A stretch of 22,491 bases of DNA from Podaxis mareebaensis (taxonomy: Eukaryota; Basidiomycota; Agaricomycetes; Agaricales; Agaricaceae): assembly GCA_018524725.1 (NCBI GenBank), contig JAEUWP010000031.1:1-22491 (forward strand). Direction: 5' to 3'. The notes under the pieces are model-generated. The model was not told the origin of the DNA, searched no databases, and saw only the letters and a list, made by a program, of their open reading frames with translations. Within the stretch, counting starts at the first letter, position 1. Each line of letters opens with the position of its first letter. Positions 1 through 9,148 of this stretch are shown here, in pieces. The position numbers were made by a program, and so were the translations under genes.

Positions 1-81
1 TGTATTCTGTGTTAACTAGAAGTTTAATTCTAATTAATTTCTGGGGTGTATCTCATCCAAGTCTGTGGATGTCCGTGTCCT

Positions 82-89
82 GTTAAATA
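82..89 (+). promoter_or_regulatory. TATA-like box of outer gene 1
   Basis: TTAAATAG lies about 65 nt upstream of the ATG at 154. The inner homologue has a clear TATATAAA about 52 nt before its ATG, so a core promoter at this distance is plausible. Weak match, positional inference only. Confidence 0.35.
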
Positions 90-153
90 GAGGAACTCGA
101 TGCTAGCCAATTCCTCACCACTCTGCTGAATCCTTCAAAGTGCCCTGCATCTC

Positions 154-2463
154 ATGTCTCCATCTTTGCCTATCGACTCTCTAAAAGCTTTATCTTCCAA
201 AGACTTGGAAGTTCTACTCACGAGGAAAAAGGCTGAGGAGCAAGAGGAGGAAGCCCATGTTGCAAGAGAAGCCGAGGAAAGGAAACGAAAGAAGGAAGAG
301 AAGCAAGCCAGAAAGGAAGCAAAACGTCAGGCCCGCGAGGAGTCTGAGCGCCAAGCCAAAGAGGAGGAAGAGAGGAAGAAGAAGGAAGAGGAGGCCTGCA
401 AGGCTCGCGAGGAGGCCAAATGCGTCGCTCGTGAAGCTGAAGAGAAGAAGAGGGAAGAGGAAAGACATCAGGTTCTCCAACATCAAGAGGAGGAACGTAA
501 ACATTGCAAGGCAGAAGAACACTGGTGCTGCAAAGTTGAAGCTCATCTTCTAGCACAAAGTAGGTACTGTTGCGTCCTCGTTAATTATCTTTACTGAATT
601 TTTTGGTGTTTGTTAGAGGCAACCTCCCTTCCTGCTGCCATGCAGGTGGCAGCTGGTACAGGTAGGCTTTTTGCCTCTTCCCTGGAGATGTTTGGTAGGG
701 AACTGTTTCTCCCACCAAACATTTTCTATATCAAATAATATTCTGAATATCTTTTCCAGGCCCGTCTCTTGCAATCCTGGCTCCACCCCCTACTCCAAAA
801 GCAGGGCCATCTCATCAGCCATCTGTCCCTCAGAGTGAGTGTTTCATTTCTCTAACATTTCCCAAAGTTCATCTACTGATTCTTTCTCTAATTCTAGCTC
901 CCAAGCCTAGGAAGAAGTGCCAACTTCTTCAAGCCCCCAAGATTGGAGACCCTCCTCGTGAGGAAATTTCTTCTGGGGAGTTTTATCAGCCTTCCCCAAC
1001 CCCTAGCATCTTGCCTTCCCCATGTCCCAAGAAGCGGTCCCACAGCAAAACGTCGTCGCACCCTTCTAAGGTCGCTAAAACTGCTAGTTCTCAAGATGCC
1101 GGTTCTAAACACCACGAGGAGACTGGCAAGCCCAAGGGTAAAGGCAGAGAAACTGCCCCCAAACCTGGTAACACTTCTTAGTTGTTTCATGCTACTCCTC
1201 TACTGACATCTGGAATTTTATTCTAGTGCCACATACCAATGACGATTTGGTACACGAGCACAGCATGGTCACTTCTTACCGGTGGCTTCATCCTGCCGGT
1301 AAGTTCTTTACCCTCCCTCACATTGAGGAAATGGTAAGTACTTTCCCTTGCTATCTCTCTACTAAGTCTGAGTTTCTTTCAGGGGCCTATGTGGGATGAG
1401 AACCCAAAGTGCCCCAACTGTATTCGCAGTTGGGTGCCTTGCACCCACAAGCCCTTGTCCTCAGATGACAAGGATAAGGAAAAGGACCCTGATGATCCCA
1501 TCACACATCCTTTGGAGGTTGCCACCAAGCAGGTCCCTTGTGAGCCATGCCAGGCTAAAGGGCAACCCCACTGCAGTCACACTAAACCCCCAGCCCTGGT
1601 TCAAAACCTCACAGAGATGCTTCGCATAGGTACAATTTCCAGTGAGCACTGTAAGTTTCTTATAATTCTTCTGACTTTGCTATATTTTGAATCTGACTTG
1701 ACCTTTAGACCTTCAAAACTGTCTTCACAGCTTGAGTGTCACTTGGACGCAAGTCCAGGCTCTCAAGTTGCAACATCACCTGGCCATTTCCAGTTACCAA
1801 GCGCAACTCAGTGAGTTCGCTTTGGACTTGGTAATGGTGGAGAAATACCATAGCCACAATCCCAACTATTGGGTTGAGGCTGGTCTTGCTGACAACCAGG
1901 CACAAGCAGACTGGCTTTTCCAGCTGGCTCACAAGTGTTTGGAGGATTCGGCTGTTGACATGGGTGCCCCCGAGACTTCCGCACGTCTCTACACTGTGCA
2001 AGGTCATCTCGAGGAATACCTCTATACTGCTATAGGGGCTAAGCCAGCCATCTGGCCTGAACTCCCTGCTGCCCCTACTTGGATGGACCAGTGCCAACTG
2101 GCCAGGGAATGCACGGGGATGTTGCCCATTCCTCAAGAACCATCTTGCGAGGAGGAACCCAGTGAGTTCCCTGAGAACAAGGATATCACGATGGTAGAAT
2201 CTCACGAGGATCGATCACCCTCACTTCCCTCCATCCCAATGCATTCTCCTTCCCTTGTCAAGGTCCCTTCCCCTGGTCCTAGTGGATCCTCGTCTTCCAA
2301 GTCATCCACTGAGGACCCATCTTCCAGTTCTCGCGCAGCCACTCCAGCTAAACCTCACATTCAAACCCCACCTCCTGCTTCTGCGCTGTCTGTTCCTGCT
2401 CTGGGATCCTCAGACTCTGATTCTGAGGAGTCCTCCGAAGAGGAGCCTTTGGCTGGGAAATAG
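154..2463 (+). CDS. Outer accessory gene 1: coiled-coil, Zn2Cys6-like cysteine-cluster protein, antisense to pol
   Basis: No named family recognised. A seven-exon model keeps frame throughout: 154-559, 617-661, 760-834, 898-1167, 1227-1333, 1383-1650, 1709-2463 (641 aa, stop TAG). Introns are 49-98 nt with GT..AG ends (for example GTAGGT, GTGAGT, GTAAGT donors). Residues about 20-130 are extremely Glu/Lys/Arg-rich and look like a long charged helix or coiled coil. Residues 311-365 hold six cysteines: C311-x2-C314-x6-C321, a 32-residue linker, C354-x2-C357-x7-C365, a Zn2Cys6-like spacing with a long linker. A conserved region of about 130 residues follows, then a Ser/Pro-rich tail ending in an acidic SDSDSEESSEEE stretch. 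From exon 5 on it is homologous to inner gene 1 (9149-10921), with introns in the same places and phases. A DNA- or chromatin-binding role is only a guess from the cysteine cluster and acidic tail. All exons are open, although the neighbouring pol is decayed. Confidence 0.75.
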
Positions 2464-3451
2464 GGTTTACTGGGCTTTCTCGCGTGGATTTTTCTTAATC
2501 TTTTTTGGCATGTTTTGAACTTTTATGTTTGTCATTACTCTGTTTTTGTAACTAGAGCCTCGTTTTCTGTACCTAGGGTATCAACCTTAGGTTTACTTTC
2601 TCTAGTTACTGTCTATCTCTTGTTCTGTTATAGTTAGGAACTTGTAACTTAGTTTCTTAACTACAATATTTTTTGATGTTTATATTTTACAGTCTTAGAA
2701 TGTAATGACCATTCTCCTGGAATCCTCGCATGATTTTAAGTCTAGGCCTTCACCTGCATTACTAAGTGAGAGACTCCACTCCTATGAAAATTCCTCTATG
2801 ATAGGGTTTCCATGATGATACAAATCTGACCCCATTGATGAGAGTCATCTTTACTGATCCATTGGAGAATCTCGCTACTGTAATTGGGTATCTTCCTTAA
2901 TTAGGATCCATTATTGGTTGTGCCAAAAAATCCACTTCAGGTCTCTGAATGCAGTTTTACTGAGTTGTTGAACTCCTTATCTCTCCCCCCCACCAAATAG
3001 ATGATGTCCTCATCTTTCTAGTTAGCTTTGTGGAGTGATTTCTATTACAATGATTATGCATCAACCTGCTGTGACTCGTTAACTGACACATCTTGTATGG
3101 GATCATTCAATGATGTCTATATCCAGGTTTGCCGTTCTTTCAATACTACTGACACATCCACTGTGGAGATACTCCACGCATCATCTGCTGAGTTATCTCT
3201 ATTCAGTCTTTCATCTGGGAAGTGAGCAGTTCATTCTTCAGTTGCCACAAACAACTATTGCAGGTTAGGTAGCTCAGTAATAGGCTTTTTCGGCCTTTGA
3301 AACTAGTGTACCCTAAGCCTGTAGTATATTCTCACAAAGATTTTCTGGTATAATTTTCTGTGGATATTTAAGAGCCTCTGAATTGACTGTAGCGACATTA
3401 CTCTGGCCAGTCTTGAGTACTCTTAAGCACCTATCTTCTTCTGTTCTTATC
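2464..3451. other. Intergenic spacer between outer accessory genes 1 and 2
   Basis: About 990 bp, T-rich, with stop codons in all frames at short intervals. It should hold the 3' UTR of gene 1 and the promoter of gene 2. The only longer plus frame (3028-3225, 65 codons) has no counterpart in the inner spacer (10922-11597). I see no RNA gene, repeat array or other coding signal here. Confidence 0.5.
3365..3372 (+). promoter_or_regulatory. TATA-like box of outer gene 2
   Basis: TATTTAAG sits about 80-87 nt upstream of the ATG at 3452. The inner homologue has TATAAA at 11509-11514, at nearly the same distance from its ATG at 11598, which supports a conserved core promoter position. Confidence 0.4.
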
Positions 3452-4776
3452 ATGTCTCTTGAATCTCTTAACGCTTTCACTGAACTCGACAATGCTGTTA
3501 GTAATTTCCACCATCGTCTTCAATGTTTTGGGCATAAGGAGACCACCAAGACCTCTGTCTTTAATGCTCTCCAGGCAATTATCAAACCAGCAGTATGTTT
3601 CTCATGTGGGGCCTTCTATAACATTCTGGTTGACTCTTATGTATATATTTAGGACGTCTTCCTTTGTCAATTAAAGGGAGACGCGAGCACCTTAAACAAG
3701 CCCGACTTCAGCAAGTTGATCTATCGAGCTCGTCGCTCTTTCGAGTCCTGGCAAAGTGATCATGACGGGAGCTACAAGATGCCCCCCATTTATCACCAAC
3801 TCTGCCAGCTGTGTCAACAGCTTTCTCGCATCAAGACCAAGACTTCTGTTCTGACTGAAACGACTTCTAATCTTCCTGGTGGAGGTGGACCTGATAACGG
3901 ATCTGCTGGCTCGTCCACCAGTTCGGTTTCCAGTGCAGGATCCTCTGCTCCTCTGAAAAAGGTATGTGATTTTTGATTTATCTTTGGAACTCCACAGCTC
4001 ACTCCCTTCTATAGCGTCGCAGGGGAAAAGCTGCTTCTAGCGGCAATCAGGCTGCTAGCGAGGCTCCAGAAGAGGAGACTCAAATTGTCAATCTTAACCC
4101 GGCTAACAGTCTGCTTCAGTCTGTCTCTCCTCCTGAGGTAAGTATCTAATATTAGACTTTCCCCACCTCTGACAGGATTCTGATTCTCTCGCTAGGACCG
4201 CATGCACATGGACAATGCGAGTTCTAGTTCGATGCCTTCATCACTTGAGGTGCTTACTCAGGCCCCCAACTCAACTGTCCATGTTTGTACAAGTCTCTAG
4301 TTTTCACTTTATAAATCTGACTGTTCTTTATTAGACTGGTACTGCATCGGGCCCTTGCTCTTCCACCATACATCTTCCTTATGCGTTGGTCCCAGGCATG
4401 GATACTTCCAGCTGTGCTTACCAATGTGCTGTACAGCTTACCACTAGTTATCATCCTCGTGTTGTCACTGCCGAGGCTTCTAGTGATGGTAGGTTGTTTA
4501 ATTCTTCTCCGGGTCACTGTAGTACTGATATGGTTTTCTTAAGCTGCTTCTTTGTCCAAGTCCTTGCAAGGCTTCGCTGCACGAGCTGTCAAGCTCACTG
4601 AACATCTCGCTTCAACCGCTGGTAGGCTGGCTGTTGAAACCTGCCTCCTTGGCTGCAGCTCGGAGGTTGTTCAAGCTGTGGAAGATTTAGAGGTAGCGGT
4701 TTGTTGCTACCAGTACTTATCTGGTGAACAGGATAATCTCCTCAAGGCTCTCAACGGGTTGTCCATCAAGGCTTGA
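3452..4776 (+). CDS. Outer accessory gene 2: conserved element-borne protein of unknown function
   Basis: No named family recognised. Six exons stay in frame: 3452-3592, 3653-3961, 4015-4137, 4196-4282, 4335-4488, 4544-4776 (348 aa, stop TGA). The introns are 52-60 nt; the fourth has a less usual GTTTGT donor, chosen because it keeps frame and alignment. The protein has a helical-looking N-terminus (NAFTELDNAVSNF), a Gly/Ser-rich linker around residues 125-147, a basic RRR at the start of exon 3, an acidic patch before IVNLNP, the motif LPYALVPG at about 234-241, and a helical C-terminus. Inner gene 2 (11598-13021) aligns along its whole length, with exons 1, 2, 3 and 5 of identical size. No signal peptide, membrane segment or catalytic motif is visible. 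It lies tail-to-tail with the outer integrase, 183 bp away. Confidence 0.78.
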
Positions 4777-4959
4777 TTGTTACTGGTTTGACTACTCCTC
4801 ATGTACCATGTCTGTCACTACAGCTTAACACCCCACTCATCCGTATACTGCTATTAACCTCTATATCTACTGTTTGATTGTCTGACTGCATCTGAATATG
4901 ATTGTGTTGTCTGTGACCTTGGTTGTTAGTTAAGAAACCCTCACAAGGATGGTTCCTCA

Positions 4960-7206
4960 CTAGACTTCCATGTCTTCATCTGTGAGGTTATTATCTGACT
5001 CTTCTAGCATTCTAAGGGCTTTGGAATCAGTATCTAATAAACTCTTGACCTTATCATTGGACTTGATTTGTTTTCTCGCAAGGTAAGGTATGACTCTGAA
5101 GGCCGCTACCTTATTCTGCCAAACTGAACCATCCAATTCTGCTAAGATATAAGCACCACCACTTAACCATTTAATGACTACCATAGGTCCTATATACCTA
5201 GGCTTCATTTTATGATCTGCAGACATTTCAATTGCCGAATTCTTCACTAGGACCAGATTTCCAGGTCCCAGTTTGAAGTCTTTAATCTTATGCTTATAGG
5301 CTTCTTCTAATTGTAATGCGTGGGTTAACTTTTCTTCAGTTATCCTCGCGTGCATTTCTTCTACATGTGCAACATGTTTCATGAGAGCTCGTGCTCGTAA
5401 TCCAATAAGTTTGTTAGTATATATTAACTTGTCTGGATACTTAACAGGCCATGTCGCTTCTATTATGTCTAAGGGTACTGTAGGATGAGCACCCATAACC
5501 ATAAAATACAGTGAACACCCTGTTCCTTTTCTAATGGTGATACGATCCGCCCACATTACATGGTGTAGTGACCAGTACCATTTCTTAATGTCACCATTTG
5601 TTGCTTTGAACAGCATTTGTCTAAGATCCCAATGGGGTCTCTTGATAGTACCATTCACTTGTGAATTGTAAGGTGAAATGGTAACACCTTTAATTCCATA
5701 CTTTTCTGATAGCCATTTTACGGCTTTCTTAAATGGAGATCCATTATCCATGACTATTTTAACTAGCGAGCCCCATCAACAAATGATGTCTTCAAACAAC
5801 CATTGCCCAATAGACTTCGCGTTCTCTTTTCTTAATGCTCTCACTTCCATCCAGGAAGATAACCCACATTGCCCATGCACAATATAACTACATCCGTTTG
5901 ATGGTGGAGTGATATGTACCGTGTCCACGTGTAATACTTGGAATATAGACAGTGTATGTGTTACCACTGGAGGCAGTTCTAGTGCCATTTTCTGTCTGAT
6001 CTGACAAAGGTGACATGATTTAACATACCATGTGATGTCGCCTTCCATCTCTGGCCACCAAAACCTTTGGGCAATCATCTGGTTCATTGCGTAGGCACCT
6101 CTATGTCCCAATTTATTGTGACATTCTTTCATGATGCTCATGCAATTTTCTGGATCTACCACTAGTTGTGGAAAACCAGATCCAGTTGATTTTCTGTATA
6201 GTTGTCTGTCATTATCTAACCAGAAGTGTGAGGCCACTCTGATAAACTTTGCCTGTTCTGTTGTCATCCTTGTGAGGTCCAATTTCTTAGGTCCAGTAGC
6301 TAGCCATTCCCTGATTTTGTGAAGATGTTCATCCTGCATCTTGGCAGTCTGAGTTCTTCTATCCTCATCATAAGGTTCTTCACTAGCTGCTAGGTCCTCT
6401 AAGTCTTGTTCCTCTCGCAACGTTACTTTATTCAGGAATTGTCTGATGAGTATAGGACAGCTGGGATCTCTCGCGAGTATCCTTCACTGTTTAATTTCTC
6501 ACTTGGCATTTTCTTTAGCCTCTTTTAAGACCATCTGGAACTCTGAATTATCTTTGAAGAACTGCTGCAAGAATCCAGTCCTATTGTCGATTTCATCGAA
6601 GAAGTCTTCCAAGTCTAAGGGGTCCTCATTGTGAGAGTCATTCTTTACCAACTCGAAGTCTTCTCCATCATCTTCTGAACCATCATCGAACTTTCGCTCA
6701 ACAGGATCTCCTGGAAACCAGGGACATCATGAGAGTCCATCTGGACTGAAAGTCTTTCCTTTCTTATGTATCAGAGTGAAGTGGAAGTTGGTTCTGATAT
6801 AGTCTACCCAGCAATTGATCATCATGTTAGGCAATTTACCAGGATTATTCAACATTCCGAACAGATACTTGGTGTCAGTTTCAATTACTAAGTTTCTACA
6901 TCCTCTTAATAAATACGCTTCTTCTTCTAGTGCCATTCTTAACCCGCACAATTCTCACTTAGGTTGTGAATACCGCTGTTGTCTGGGATCCATTAATATG
7001 GAATTGAATTTCACATAATGAATCTGCTTAGGGTCTACATCATCGCGTTGATAGATATAATACCCTACTGCTCTCCATGAGGAGTCTACTGCCATTACAA
7101 TAGGCTGTTCACTAGGAAACTTAGGATTCCTAGTATGAAAGCATTCTTGTATCTTATCCTTCAACTGCTGTTGCATGAGCTCCTGTTCTGGTCCCCATTC
7201 AAATGG
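4960..7206 (-). pseudogene. pol: Outer pol, 3' part: RNase H and integrase, decayed and interrupted
   Basis: Minus-strand remnant of Ty3/gypsy Pol. From 7206 down it holds RNase H (AVDSSWRAVGYYIYQ, then the ELCGLRM and IETDTKYL regions), a linker, the integrase HHCC zinc finger (CHNKLGHRG... CHLCQ), the catalytic core with first Asp in LHVDTVHI and second in DNGSPF, and a GPY/F-like C-terminal module (PRYIGPMVVI) ending at TAG 4960-4962. In-frame TGA codons occur at 6955-6957, 6727-6729, 6499-6501, 6484-6486 and 5776-5778. At 6727 the inner copy encodes Arg, as expected for CGA-to-TGA decay. The third integrase catalytic residue is Lys (codon 5641-5643) where the inner copy has Glu. The frame continues across the inner insertion into 21979-22491. 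Non-functional. Confidence 0.92.
7202..7206. repeat. Target-site duplication, left copy (AATGG)
   Basis: AATGG immediately precedes the left LTR and is repeated at 21979-21983 immediately after the right LTR. Five bp is the usual Ty3/gypsy duplication length. It lies within the outer pol reading frame. Confidence 0.95.
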
Positions 7207-7580
7207 TGAAGAGGCAGAATGCGGGTGCAGTGGAGGATTAAGATGATAACTATCAAAAACTAGTATTGATCTTTTATGGGCAACCGTAAAAAGGGGGGGG
7301 GTGAAATGCTATCAATGATAATGATGCACAAAAGAGGGTTTTCTGCACAAAAGGCGAGTTCGTGGGGAGGTTATTCAGAAAAGAGGAGATTCGCTAAAAA
7401 GGGGGAACTAGCTAACGCCACACAGAAGGACGAAGGCGTTTGAATAGAGAGGAGGATGGAGTAACTACGAAGACTAACTATCATTCTGTCGACCTTTGGT
7501 GAACTGCCGCTATGCTTTCAACACAGCCATTCCACTTAACTTCAAATCTAACTAAACACAACTGCTCTGTAAGCAGCCCC

Positions 7581-7586
7581 TTTATT
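7581..7586 (-). promoter_or_regulatory. LTR polyadenylation signal (AATAAA, minus)
   Basis: AATAAA on the minus strand, about 280 bp downstream of the LTR TATA box in element orientation. In the 3' LTR it would end the genomic RNA, putting R at about 7840-7560. Positional inference. Confidence 0.45.
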
Positions 7587-7862
7587 TAGCTAGCAACCGA
7601 AAACACACTGTCTTGCACCTAAGATGCCTTGCACCTTGATACAACATCCAATATATTCTCTGTTTAAGGTTCCCTCTATGAAACCCGAGGTCTTTTTCTT
7701 AGTCAAGTGTCCCAGGGACAACATCTGATAACTGTGTTCCTCTAGTTCTCTGAAGGTTCATCCTTAGACTGTGTTGCACACAATAGATAATTGCTTAACA
7801 CAATCCTCTAGTCGCAGCGCTTTAGCCAGGGGGTTCCTTGCCTAGCACTCCCAACTGAGGCG

Positions 7863-7870
7863 TTTATATA
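7863..7870 (-). promoter_or_regulatory. LTR TATA box (3' LTR copy, minus)
   Basis: TATATAAA on the minus strand in the middle of the LTR, placing U3 at 8583 to about 7840. The same sequence in the 5' LTR (21258-21265) would drive the genomic RNA. Confidence 0.5.
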
Positions 7871-8583
7871 TTATTCAGGAAAGGTACATGAGTAAGACAA
7901 AATGCATAACATACTACAGACAATTCAGACATGGGATACAAACTCGGGGGAAAGACACATTAGACATTAGTAAAGTACTTGTGGGTCCATGCAGTTCCCT
8001 TGACCCAATTAGGTATTTTCTTCTGATGCTGCTGAGCTCCATGTGCTTTCTGCTTGGCTCAGCATTCCATACAGGGGCTGTCTGGTTCCTTCTTGTTGAT
8101 CCATCCCTGAACACCATGTGGGTGTCAGCCCGGTGCTTCTATTCTGGTTCCTGTCTCTGTTCGCTCCATCCTTCATGATCAGCTAACTCTTTGAGAGGAC
8201 ACACTCTGCTAAGCTAGGCACCTTGTGGACTCTGTTCCCTTCAACTGACCCTGAAGAGGGGATCTTAGCCCATGAGACCCTGCTTCCTGGCATTTACAAC
8301 CTACGTTTCAGCCTGACATTACCACTGATCATAGGATCTACATATGTTACTGCCACTTCAGCTAAGTACACACATTCTTCCATAGTCACAGCTAGTCAGT
8401 CATCAGGAAGGATAGTGGGGTCTTTATAGCTAGATCTCTTTTAGATGCTGGTGGGCATTGCTAATTCCTTAGGCTTTGCTGAGTAGGGTGACTCTTGCCC
8501 TCCCTAACTGAAGTACTAGCTTTTTAGCTATGTTTGAATGTTATTCAGTAGGATTCAGGCTTAGATTGGCCTGGGCTGTAACA

Positions 8584-8596
8584 TCTCCCCCTCACT
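8584..8596 (-). other. Polypurine tract of inner element
   Basis: The minus-strand sequence AGTGAGGGGGAGA is all purine except one T and directly abuts the left LTR. Ty3/gypsy elements prime plus-strand DNA synthesis from such a tract next to the 3' LTR. It fixes the element's orientation as minus, in agreement with the PBS beside the right LTR. Confidence 0.85.
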
Positions 8597-9089
8597 AAAT
8601 AATGACTGCCCTCAGTCCTCTTCTAGGTTCACTTCTGGGTCTAGTAGTTTTCCATATTGGTGTCTGCCTTTGAAGTTCCACTTCTAAATTCCGTCTCACT
8701 AATGGACTCCTTCGCAAGCAGGACAGTGATCCCTTGCTGTGGGATATCAAACTTCTGATGTGTATGGGTTGACTTCCCTGATTTGAGGCTTGAGTTTCCG
8801 TTTAGTAATCCCCTTACCTGATTTGGACAGGGCGAATACTTCACATCTGTGCACTTGTTCAGTTACATCACCACTCAGTATTTCTTTTTCTACAGTGGGA
8901 GCATAGCGCCTCACTGTCTTTTTAGGTGGTCTTCTTTCTGTTTTTTGTTTGTTCTGATGCCTGTCTGTTCTAGCCCTCGGTGGAGTTCCACCTGCATAGC
9001 CGTTTTTATGTCTTGTCCATTGTTGGGCAATAATGGCGAATTAGCTTTATGACTCAGGCAAGTTTCTATAGACTTTCGATTTTCTGTTC
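8597..9089. other. Spacer between PPT and accessory gene 1 (upstream region of gene 1)
   Basis: About 490 bp without a convincing gene. It presumably holds upstream control sequence of gene 1. No repeats or RNA genes recognised. Confidence 0.4.
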
Positions 9090-9097
9090 TATATAAA
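9090..9097 (+). promoter_or_regulatory. TATA box of inner accessory gene 1
   Basis: TATATAAA lies 52 nt upstream of the ATG at 9149, which has a strong start context (ccaccATGg). This is good evidence that gene 1 has its own plus-strand promoter, independent of the minus-strand LTR promoter. Confidence 0.65.
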
Positions 9098-9148
9098 GCT
9101 GTCATTTCAGCCTTATTGTTCCGATCTCTTCCTTCTTCTTTCTCCACC

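Larger units (their letters stand above)
1..7206 (-). mobile_element. Outer Ty3/gypsy-type element, left part (3' half; element reads on minus strand)
   Basis: Older element into which the inner element inserted. Reading the minus strand from 7206 down, it contains the RNase H domain, the integrase (ending at 4960), then two plus-strand accessory genes (3452-4776 and 154-2463). Its 3' LTR is not seen; by analogy with the inner element, whose first accessory gene starts about 565 bp from the LTR, it should lie just left of the window. The 5' half (RT visible) continues from 21979 to the right window edge. Assigning the two plus-strand genes to this element is an inference from the identical order in the LTR-bounded inner copy. 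Confidence 0.85.
7207..8583 (-). repeat. Inner element 3' LTR (left copy)
   Basis: A 1377-bp direct repeat of 20601-21978, starting TG and ending CA on the plus strand. It differs from the right copy by about 40 transitions counted by eye, plus one G in a poly-G run (9 versus 10 G near 7293). The PPT abuts its right end, which makes it the 3' LTR of a minus-strand element. Short ORFs inside it are not convincing genes. Confidence 0.97.

Noticed and set aside
214..556. Two minus-strand ORFs with Leu/Phe-rich products
   Set aside because: Complement of the Glu/Lys-rich coiled-coil exon; low-complexity purine strand leaves the opposite strand open.
1705..2205. Long minus-strand ORF of 166 codons
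   Set aside because: Shadow of exon 7 of outer gene 1, whose plus frame is supported by homology to the inner copy and by splice sites.
3028..3225. Possible small gene of 65 codons in the outer spacer
   Set aside because: No counterpart in the inner spacer, no domain, and its length is within chance expectation.
7289..7301. Poly-G run in the LTR as a regulatory quadruplex
   Set aside because: A single run of 9-10 G without further G-runs; only a length-variable homopolymer.
7888..8178. 96-codon plus ORF, also at 21283-21573
   Set aside because: It appears twice only because it lies in the two LTRs. It has no independent conservation, no recognisable domain, and overlaps the LTR TATA region.
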